Shown one piece after another: positions 24,840 through 31,156 of a stretch of DNA of 64,000 bases. The notes beneath the pieces are model-generated. The model was not told the origin of the DNA. It searched no databases and saw only the letters and a list, made by a program, of their open reading frames with translations. This stretch comes from Lachnospiraceae bacterium. Its GTDB lineage: Bacteria > Bacillota > Clostridia > Lachnospirales > Lachnospiraceae. Each line of letters begins with the position of its first letter. Positions within the stretch are counted from its first letter, which is position 1. The stretch spans positions 1-64,000 of the forward strand of contig JAAWBT010000026.1 of NCBI GenBank assembly GCA_022792835.1. The letters run 5' to 3'. The translations under genes were made by a program, and so were the position numbers.

Positions 24840-25391
24840 ATGAGCGAGGTTTGGATTGACAAAGAACTACATGAAGGGCGGCCTGCCCCTGAGGGGCGGC
24901 TTCCCAAAGAGATGCGGGTTTATGACCTGCTTGACAAGTTAAAGATCCCTTATGTGCGGATTGATCACGGCGTGACGCCGTCCATTGAAGCCTGCCATCA
25001 GGTGGATGAGATCCTGCACATTGAGATCTGCAAGAACCTGTTTTTGTGCAATGCCCAGAAGACAGATTTTTATCTGCTCTTGATGCCGGGAACAAAAAAG
25101 TTTAAGACAGCGGTATTGTCAAAGCAGATCGGCACTGCAAGGCTTTCCTTCGGGCCGCCGGAATATATGGAAGAGTTTCTGGATATCACTCCTGGCTCCG
25201 TCAGTGTACTGGGGCTGATGAATGACCATGACAGGCGGGTGAAGCTTCTCATCGACAAAGAGGTGCTTGAGGAGCCGGAGCTTGGCTGCCATCCCTGCAT
25301 CAATACCTCCAGCCTGCGGATCGCCACGAAGGATATTCTGGAGAAGTTTCTGCCTTATACGGGGCATACCTACAGGGTGGTGGAGCTATGA
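24840..25391 (+). CDS. YbaK/ProX-type aminoacyl-tRNA deacylase
   Basis: Free-standing editing domain that hydrolyses mischarged tRNA, in characterised relatives Ala- or Cys-tRNA-Pro. The 183-residue protein shows VYDLLDKLKIPYVRIDHG near residue 25, the catalytic-lysine region CKNLFLCNAQKTDFYLLLMPG near 62, the family pattern LSFGPPEYMEEFLDITPGSVSVLGL near 100 and GCHPCINTSSLRI near 150. The start at 24840 has GAGGAG; the frame opens earlier at 24783, within the promoter. It overlaps mutY by 4 bases (ATGA) and is divergent from tyrS. The exact mischarged substrate is not readable. Confidence 0.88.
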   Translation: MSEVWIDKELHEGRPAPEGRLPKEMRVYDLLDKLKIPYVRIDHGVTPSIEACHQVDEILHIEICKNLFLCNAQKTDFYLLLMPGTKKFKTAVLSKQIGTARLSFGPPEYMEEFLDITPGSVSVLGLMNDHDRRVKLLIDKEVLEEPELGCHPCINTSSLRIATKDILEKFLPYTGHTYRVVEL

Positions 25392-26503
25392 GCAGCTCCT
25401 GGATTTTTGAGGGTATGGAGGTTCTGGAACGGGAGGACGAGCCTTTATCGTTCGAAGAGAGGCTGCAGGCAGCGGCAGAGCCGCTTCTTTCCTGGTTCCG
25501 GAAACATGCCAGAGTCCTGCCCTGGCGGGAGGACCCCACGCCTTACCATGTGTGGATCTCAGAGATCATGCTGCAGCAGACCCGGGTGGAGGCGGTCAAA
25601 GACTATTACAGACGGTTTCTGGAGGCCCTTCCTGACATTCGGTCTCTGGCCGAAGTGCCGGAAGAGCGGCTTTTAAAATTGTGGGAGGGGCTTGGATATT
25701 ATAACCGGGCCAGAAACTTAAAGAAGGCGGCTGCCATTGCCGTATCCAGTTACGGCGGAGAACTTCCGGCATCCTACGAAGAGCTTCTTTTGCTGCCGGG
25801 AATCGGAAGTTACACGGCAGGAGCCATTGCCTCCATCGCCTATGGGATTCCGGAACCGGCAGTAGACGGGAATGTACTGCGGGTTGTATCCAGACTTTTG
25901 GCAGCCAGAGAGGATATTCTGAAACAGTCGGTCAAGAGGCAGATGGAAGAACTTCTGCGGGCAGTCATGCCAAAGGATGAGGCCGGCTCTTTTAACCAGG
26001 CCCTTATGGAGATCGGAGCGATGGTCTGTGTGCCGAACGGCGCACCACACTGTGGTGAATGTCCTCTGAGGGGACTTTGCCTGGCAAGGCGAGGGGGACT
26101 TACGGAAGAAATTCCGGTAAAAACTCCGAAAAAGGCGAGGGTGATTGAGGAAAGAACGGTTTTTGCCGTCAGGAGGAAGGGGCAGGTGCTCCTTCATAAA
26201 AGGCCGGAGAAAGGACTTTTGGCCGGACTTTATGAGCTTCCGGGAACACCGGGATATCTGGAGCTTTCCGAGGCCCTTGACTGGCTGGGAGTGGAAGCGG
26301 GACAGGTGGAGCTTATGGAAGCGCTTCCGGATGCAAAGCATATTTTTTCCCATGTGGAGTGGAGAATGAGAGGGTATTATATCCTTTTGAGAGAGGGAAC
26401 AGAGACGAAGGAGGGGTTTTTTGCCGACAGGGAGAGTGCACGGGAGACTTATGCTCTTCCCGGCGCTTTTAAGGCTTATGCAAAGTATCTCTTTGAGAGT
26501 TAG
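25388..26503 (+). CDS. mutY: A/G-specific adenine glycosylase
   Basis: Base-excision repair enzyme that removes adenine opposite 8-oxoguanine. The 371-residue protein has WISEIMLQQTRVEAV (catalytic Glu region near residue 58), the helix-hairpin-helix LLPGIGSYTAGAIASIAYG near 137 with the catalytic Asp in PAVDGNVLRVVSR, the 4Fe-4S cysteines in CVPNGAPHCGECPLRGLC (spread over about 215-234), and a C-terminal NUDIX-like 8-oxoG recognition domain. A 20-residue N-terminal extension precedes the core. Its start overlaps the editing gene. Confidence 0.95.
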   Translation: MSSSWIFEGMEVLEREDEPLSFEERLQAAAEPLLSWFRKHARVLPWREDPTPYHVWISEIMLQQTRVEAVKDYYRRFLEALPDIRSLAEVPEERLLKLWEGLGYYNRARNLKKAAAIAVSSYGGELPASYEELLLLPGIGSYTAGAIASIAYGIPEPAVDGNVLRVVSRLLAAREDILKQSVKRQMEELLRAVMPKDEAGSFNQALMEIGAMVCVPNGAPHCGECPLRGLCLARRGGLTEEIPVKTPKKARVIEERTVFAVRRKGQVLLHKRPEKGLLAGLYELPGTPGYLELSEALDWLGVEAGQVELMEALPDAKHIFSHVEWRMRGYYILLREGTETKEGFFADRESARETYALPGAFKAYAKYLFES

Positions 26504-26546
26504 GCATGCAAAATGCACAGAGAAAAAAGAAGGAAAATGGCCGGTT

Positions 26547-26565
26547 TTTTGTCAATGTGACAAAA
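26547..26565. promoter_or_regulatory. Palindrome between mutY and the repeat RNA
   Basis: TTTTGTCA (26547-26554), ATG, TGACAAAA (26558-26565). It is flanked by T and A runs. It could be the mutY terminator or an operator 25 bases upstream of the next promoter; sequence alone does not decide. Confidence 0.45.
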
Positions 26566-26589
26566 TATATTTTTGCGAGGAAAAAGCCC

Positions 26590-26618
26590 TTGATTTCTAA
26601 AAAATGCCATGATATAGT
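26590..26618 (+). promoter_or_regulatory. Promoter of the repeat-bearing transcript
   Basis: TTGATT (26590-26595), 17 bases, TATAGT (26613-26618). The expected start is near 26625, at the first GACATC repeat. There is no gene for 300 bases downstream. Confidence 0.6.
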
Positions 26619-26624
26619 CAAAGT

Positions 26625-26854
26625 ACAGACATCTTAGGCGACATCAACAGAGACACCAGTGCAGACAGCAAGTATGCATCTTGGCGGACTTTAGGGAGAC
26701 ATCATAAGCGGACTAAAAAGAGGACATCATAAGTGGACAGCAAAGGGAGACATCGTAAGCAGACTAAAAGAGCGTATTGACAGACACAGATGGAATGACG
26801 AGACGAAAAACACAAAAAGGCAGGGCGGTTTCCAAATGGCTGTCCTGTCTTTTT
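26625..26854 (+). ncRNA. Candidate non-coding RNA or attenuated leader with GACATC repeats
   Basis: A unit of about 230 bases bounded by a promoter and an intrinsic terminator, with no plausible protein gene. GACATC or a close variant recurs at 26628, 26640, 26698, 26723 and 26749. The last three head imperfect tandem units of 25-26 bases with consensus GACATCATAAGCGGACTAAA. The terminator pairs AGGCAGGGCGG (26818-26828) with CTGTCCTGTCT (26840-26850), with several G-U pairs, followed by T. The HAD gene starts 68 bases later, so this may be a stand-alone RNA or its leader. Confidence 0.5.
26818..26854 (+). terminator. Terminator of the repeat-bearing transcript
   Basis: An 11-bp stem with G-U pairs (26818-26828 with 26840-26850) and a run of five T. 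It lies upstream of the HAD gene and would act as an attenuator if the transcript continues. Confidence 0.75.
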
Positions 26855-26921
26855 GATGCACACGGGGCAGAGAGGAAAATGCTGCTGGGCGCCTGCCCAT
26901 AATCACTATGATGGAGGAACT

Positions 26922-27743
26922 ATGAAATACAAATTGCTGGCAACAGATTTGGACGGAACTCTTGTGACAGAGGATAAAAGAGTCACAGAGAGGACAAAAC
27001 AGGCAGTGAAGGCTATGATCAGCCGGGGAGGGACCTTGGTACTTTCCTCCGGGCGGCCAAGCTACGGCGTATGGCATGTGGCGAAGGAACTGGAACTTCC
27101 GGAACTTGGCGGATATATTCTTTCTTATAATGGTGGAGAGCTTTTAGACTGCAAAAGCGGAAAGGCAGAATTTTCTGTCCAGATACCTCCAGATAAAATT
27201 CCTGAGATTATTCATCTGGCAAGGGAACATAAAACGGCGATTCTTACTTATGAGGAAGAGTATATCATAAGTGAGAACGGCGACGATCTTTATGTGCTGG
27301 GGGAAGCAAGAAATACCAGGATGAAAGTAAAAGAGGTTCCGGACCTGATCTCCTATGTGACCTTTCCGATTGTCAAGATGATGATGGTGGGGACAGAAGA
27401 GCAGATCCTTAAGCTGGAGCCTGTGGTGAGAAAGGCCCTTGGGCCGGAATTTTCCGTGTTCCGCTCAGAGGCGTATCATCTGGAGATCCTTCCCGCGGGA
27501 GTTGACAAAGGAAGCGGACTTTTGAAAACGCTGGAATATCTGGGGATTTCCAGAGAGGAGACTATTTCCTGTGGAGATTATGACAATGATATTCCTATGA
27601 ATGAGGCGGCAGGACTGGGGGTGGCCATGGAAAACGGATGTCCGGCTATCAGGGAGAAGGCCGATTATATTACCTGTTCCAACGAGGCGGACGGAGTCGC
27701 TGTTGTCATTGAAAAATTTGTGCTGGGGGAAGAAGGATCATGA
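26922..27743 (+). CDS. HAD-superfamily phosphatase, Cof type
   Basis: A 273-residue HAD-IIB hydrolase: motif I LLATDLDGTLV near residue 4, motif II LVLSSGRPSYG near 43, a Cof-type cap domain, motif III lysine in GVDKGSGLLKTLEYL near 200 and motif IV SCGDYDNDIPMNE near 223. Relatives dephosphorylate sugar phosphates, pyridoxal phosphate or flavin intermediates; the substrate is unknown here. Start 26922 has GGAGG; the open frame from 26853 begins within the terminator. It overlaps the next gene by 4 bases. Confidence 0.9.
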   Translation: MKYKLLATDLDGTLVTEDKRVTERTKQAVKAMISRGGTLVLSSGRPSYGVWHVAKELELPELGGYILSYNGGELLDCKSGKAEFSVQIPPDKIPEIIHLAREHKTAILTYEEEYIISENGDDLYVLGEARNTRMKVKEVPDLISYVTFPIVKMMMVGTEEQILKLEPVVRKALGPEFSVFRSEAYHLEILPAGVDKGSGLLKTLEYLGISREETISCGDYDNDIPMNEAAGLGVAMENGCPAIREKADYITCSNEADGVAVVIEKFVLGEEGS

Positions 27744-28453
27744 AGAAATTTATTTTGGACACCCATACCCATACAGTTGCCAGCGGACATGCTTACGGGA
27801 CAGTGACAGAGATGGCGGAGGCCGCGTCCAGAGCAGGACTTAAGCTTTTGGCCATCACGGACCATGCGCCTAAACTTCCAGGAGGCACCCATGAGATGTA
27901 TTTTCGGAATTTCAAGGTTATCGACAGAGAGCTCTTTGGCGTGGAAATTCTCATGGGCGTGGAGTTAAATATCATGGATTACGAAGGAAGCGTGGATATG
28001 GAGGAGCGTGTGTTAAAAAAGATGGGCATCTGTATCGCCAGCCTCCACACAGTCTGCCTGACTCCCGGGACGAAGGAGGAAAATACCAGGACGCTTCTCA
28101 AAGTGATGGAAAACCCTTATGTCCAGGTGATCGGCCATCCGGATGACGGCCGCTATGCCATTGACTACGAGGCTGTGGTAAAAGGGGCAAAAGAGAAGGG
28201 TGTGTTGATCGAAATCAACAACAGCTCCCTGATGCCGGGTTCCTGCAGAAAAAATTCTCTCTCTAATCTGACAGAAATTTTAAGTCTTTGCCAACAGTAC
28301 GGCCAGGAGATCATCGTCAATACGGATGCCCATTTTCCCTCTTCGGTGGGACGGTTTGAGGGAGTAGAGGCTCTGCTGGAAAAAACAGGTTTTCCGGAAG
28401 AACTGGTGGTGAACACGGACGTGGGACGGCTAAAAAAATATTTGACGTATTGA
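27740..28453 (+). CDS. PHP-domain phosphoesterase (YcdX-like)
   Basis: A 237-residue metal-dependent phosphatase of the PHP family. Metal-binding motifs are visible: DTHTHTVASGHAYGT near residue 7, ITDHAPKLPGG near 41, GVELNIMDYEG near 73, SLHTV near 99, IGHPDD near 133 and VNTDAHFPS near 194. YcdX-type proteins are trinuclear zinc phosphatases of unknown physiological substrate. It is translationally coupled to the HAD gene, so the two may act on related phosphates. The promoter of the next gene overlaps its stop codon. Confidence 0.9.
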   Translation: MKKFILDTHTHTVASGHAYGTVTEMAEAASRAGLKLLAITDHAPKLPGGTHEMYFRNFKVIDRELFGVEILMGVELNIMDYEGSVDMEERVLKKMGICIASLHTVCLTPGTKEENTRTLLKVMENPYVQVIGHPDDGRYAIDYEAVVKGAKEKGVLIEINNSSLMPGSCRKNSLSNLTEILSLCQQYGQEIIVNTDAHFPSSVGRFEGVEALLEKTGFPEELVVNTDVGRLKKYLTY

Positions 28454-28477
28454 CTTTTTCGCTGAAAAGACTATAAT
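28450..28477 (+). promoter_or_regulatory. Promoter of the DUF4854 lipoprotein gene
   Basis: TTGACT (28450-28455), 16 bases, TATAAT (28472-28477). The -35 element overlaps the stop codon of the PHP gene. Confidence 0.7.
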
Positions 28478-28512
28478 GATATCGAAAAAATCAATCAAAA
28501 AGGAGTGGAGAA

Positions 28513-29067
28513 ATGGCAAGAAAGAATTGGAAGCTGATTCTGTGCGCAGTTTTTGCTTTCGCGCTGGCGGGGCTTGCTGCCTGCGGGGACAAAGAGAGCA
28601 AGGATGTTGTGAAGTCGACAAACGCAGTGGAGACAGAGGCGGTGGAGACAACTGCCGCTGAGACAAAGGCGGTGGAGACAAAAGCTGCCGAGACAACTGC
28701 CGCTGAGACTCAGGCCGAAAGCACGGCTGACAGCGGAAAATTCGCTACGGTCGCAGAGTTTGCGAATTCTGAGGAGGTTCAGAGCGAGCTGGCAGCACAG
28801 AAGAAGAGCCTTGAAGGATCCGGTATGGACATCGCGATTACAGGGGAAGATAATAAGCTGATTTACACCTTTACCTATCTGGAGATGGAGAACCAGGAAG
28901 GGATGGCAGAGGCGCTTCAGCAGGGACTGGAGGCTGAGAAAACCACATTTTCCGGTGTGGCGAAATCCATTAAGCTGGCTGTGGATGTGGAGAATCCTGT
29001 AGTGGTGGTCCGCTATTTAGATTCCACCGGAGCGGAGATTTATTCCGCAGAATTTACAGCAGAATAA
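28513..29067 (+). CDS. DUF4854-type lipoprotein with Ala/Glu/Thr repeat linker
   Basis: A 184-residue predicted lipoprotein: signal MARKNWKLILCAVFAFALAG, lipobox LAAC with Cys near 24, then a low-complexity linker (about 37-66) made of repeats of the type AVETKAAETTAAET, then a compact domain of about 110 residues starting FATVAEFANSEEVQ that resembles DUF4854. Function is not known; the linker probably spaces the domain from the membrane through the wall. Start 28513 has AAGGAGTGGAG. It is monocistronic with its own promoter and a strong terminator. Confidence 0.82.
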   Translation: MARKNWKLILCAVFAFALAGLAACGDKESKDVVKSTNAVETEAVETTAAETKAVETKAAETTAAETQAESTADSGKFATVAEFANSEEVQSELAAQKKSLEGSGMDIAITGEDNKLIYTFTYLEMENQEGMAEALQQGLEAEKTTFSGVAKSIKLAVDVENPVVVVRYLDSTGAEIYSAEFTAE

Positions 29068-29118
29068 GAAAGAACTTTTAATTTCCCACAGAATGTGGAA
29101 AGAAACATAAAACAAAGT

Positions 29119-29167
29119 AAAAACAGGCTGGAACCGGAGTGAGAAAACCGGATTCCAGCCTGTTTTT
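29119..29167. terminator. Bidirectional terminator, lipoprotein / Na-Pi transporter
   Basis: AAAAACAGGCTGGAA-CCGG (29119-29137) pairs with CCGG-ATTCCAGCCTGTTTTT (29148-29167) with one bulge. A and T runs at the base allow use from both convergent genes. Confidence 0.88.
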
Positions 29168-29173
29168 AATCAT

Positions 29174-30943
29174 TTATTTGATAGGATCATAATACTGGGA
29201 CTCATAATATTTATAGAGGGCCCTGTACTCCTCCGTTGCTCCACGGTGCATAACTTTCTGGAACTCGTGAGAATCGAAATTTTTGGTGTTACTCAGTTTT
29301 TCGATGATATGTAAAGCCACATTGGAACAGTGGTCGGAAATCCGCTCGGCGCTGGTTAAAAATTCAGTCAGGGAGATGCCGGCCTGAACGCTGCAGTTTC
29401 CTTTGCTGAGCCGATCAATATGGTGGGTTTTTATGGTTTCACGGAGGACGTCGATGACCTCCTCTAGAGGCTCCACCCGGTAGGCGCCGGTGAGATCGTC
29501 TTTTTCATAAGCCTCCAGGGTGATGGTCAGCACATGCTTGACGGCCTCTATGACCATCCGGATCTCCTTTAATCCTTTCTTGGAGAAGGCGATTCCCTGT
29601 TCCTTATTGAACTGGCCTACCTCAGCGATGTTCACACAGTGGTCGCCGATGCGCTCAAAGTCACTGACACAGTGGAGGAACATGGCGGTCTCCCGCTGGT
29701 CTGTCCGGCGGATATGCTGGGCAGAGATACGAACCACATATTCACCCACAGCAGTTTCACATTTGTCCAGGAAGTCTTCATTTTCATTGAGCTTTTCAAA
29801 GGTTTTCTCGTCAAAATTCTCCAGTAGAGATACTGCCATGTCAAAATTCTCCTGGATGGTCTCGCCCATCTGGAGGGTTACTTTCCGGCACTGCTCCAGG
29901 GCCAGGGTAGGACGGTCAAGAAAGATGTCGTCCAAAAGCGCCAGGCAGGAGTCTGCACGGGAAGGCGCGTCGTCGTGAAGGAGCTTTTTGGAAATGGCCA
30001 CCAGCACGTTGCAGAAAGGCAGCAGGACCAGGCTGGTCGCAATGTTAAATAAAGTATGGAAATCAGCAATATTACCTCTGGTCATGGCGCTTTCCCAGAA
30101 GGAGAAGCCTACCAGGGCCTGGAAGCCATAAATACCGATTAAAAACATGATCGCACCGATGATATTGATCATCAGGTGACAGACCACCACACGCTTGGCA
30201 TTCTTATTGGTGCCGATACTGGCGATGAGCACAGTGATACATTTGCCGATGTTCTGACCGATGATAATGGGAGCTGCCATGGAAAAAGTCACGGTCCCTG
30301 TGGAGGCGATGGCCTGCAGGATACCAACGGAAGCCGAGGAGCTCTGTAAGATTGCGGTCACCACAGCGCCGAGAAGCACACCAAGGAGCGGATTGCTGAA
30401 TACGAAAAAGATTTCCTGGAAGGCAGGTGAATCCTTTAAGGGAGAAAGTGCCGACTCCATAGTGGTCATACCGAAAAAGAGGATGCCAAAACCGATCAGC
30501 AAATGGGCAATGTTCCTGGTTTTTCTGCGCTTGCTGATCAGGATCATGAAGGAACCGATGGCAATGACAATGGGAGCGAAAGAAGTGGGCTTAATCAGTT
30601 CAAAAATTAGCTGGGAGCCCGACAAGTCGCCGAGACGCAGGATCTGGCCGGTGACAGTGGTACCGATGTTGGCGCCCATGATAACCGGAATAGTCTGAGC
30701 AAATTTCATGATGCCGGCGTTTACAAAGCCCACAAGCATGACGGTAGTGGCAGCAGAACTTTGGATGATACCAGTGACGACAGCTCCCAGGGCGAGGCCC
30801 TTTAAGCGGTTGTTGGTCAGTTTTTCCAAAGTTTTCTCAAGGCCTGCGCCTGCGATCTTCTCCAGAGAGGTGCCAAGGAGGCTCATGCCATACAAAAACA
30901 GGCCGATGCCGCCGAGTAATGTCAGAACTGAAAAAATATCCAC
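29174..30943 (-). CDS. Na/Pi cotransporter family protein with PhoU-like domain
   Basis: A 589-residue protein of the NptA/YjbB family. The membrane part (1-310) carries two inverted Gln-Ser-Ser repeats, GIIQSSAATTVMLVGF near 60 and AILQSSSASVGILQ near 199, that form the phosphate/sodium path. The cytoplasmic C-terminus (about 340-560) is a helical PhoU-like domain (for example CVSDFERIGDHCVNIAEVGQ and SAERISDHCSNVALHI). The start is GTG at 30943 with GAGGGA upstream. E. coli YjbB exports phosphate; direction here is not known. It is a single-gene unit. Confidence 0.92.
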   Translation of the reverse strand: MDIFSVLTLLGGIGLFLYGMSLLGTSLEKIAGAGLEKTLEKLTNNRLKGLALGAVVTGIIQSSAATTVMLVGFVNAGIMKFAQTIPVIMGANIGTTVTGQILRLGDLSGSQLIFELIKPTSFAPIVIAIGSFMILISKRRKTRNIAHLLIGFGILFFGMTTMESALSPLKDSPAFQEIFFVFSNPLLGVLLGAVVTAILQSSSASVGILQAIASTGTVTFSMAAPIIIGQNIGKCITVLIASIGTNKNAKRVVVCHLMINIIGAIMFLIGIYGFQALVGFSFWESAMTRGNIADFHTLFNIATSLVLLPFCNVLVAISKKLLHDDAPSRADSCLALLDDIFLDRPTLALEQCRKVTLQMGETIQENFDMAVSLLENFDEKTFEKLNENEDFLDKCETAVGEYVVRISAQHIRRTDQRETAMFLHCVSDFERIGDHCVNIAEVGQFNKEQGIAFSKKGLKEIRMVIEAVKHVLTITLEAYEKDDLTGAYRVEPLEEVIDVLRETIKTHHIDRLSKGNCSVQAGISLTEFLTSAERISDHCSNVALHIIEKLSNTKNFDSHEFQKVMHRGATEEYRALYKYYESQYYDPIK

Positions 30944-31059
30944 GCTTTTTCCCTCATTTCTTTTGTTTTTTGCGAAAATGTTGTTGTCAGTTAAAAACCG
31001 TATGACTTTATACTATTATAAATATGAGAAAGCGTCAATACAAATTTTCAGTCGGTGAC

Positions 31060-31088
31060 TTGTTTCCTCTTCCTCAAAATGGTATACT
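31060..31088 (+). promoter_or_regulatory. Promoter of ftsK
   Basis: TTGTTT (31060-31065), 17 bases, TATACT (31083-31088), about 70 bases before the ftsK start. Confidence 0.6.
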
Positions 31089-31156
31089 AAACTTTGTATG
31101 CCTCTTTGGCGTTCGCTGGAAAGAGAGAGGGATAGAAGTAATCGGAGGAATGAAAC

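Noticed and set aside
26628-26775. Possible CRISPR array at the GACATC repeats
   Set aside because: Units are 25-26 bases placed head to tail with no unique spacers, and no cas genes are in the window.
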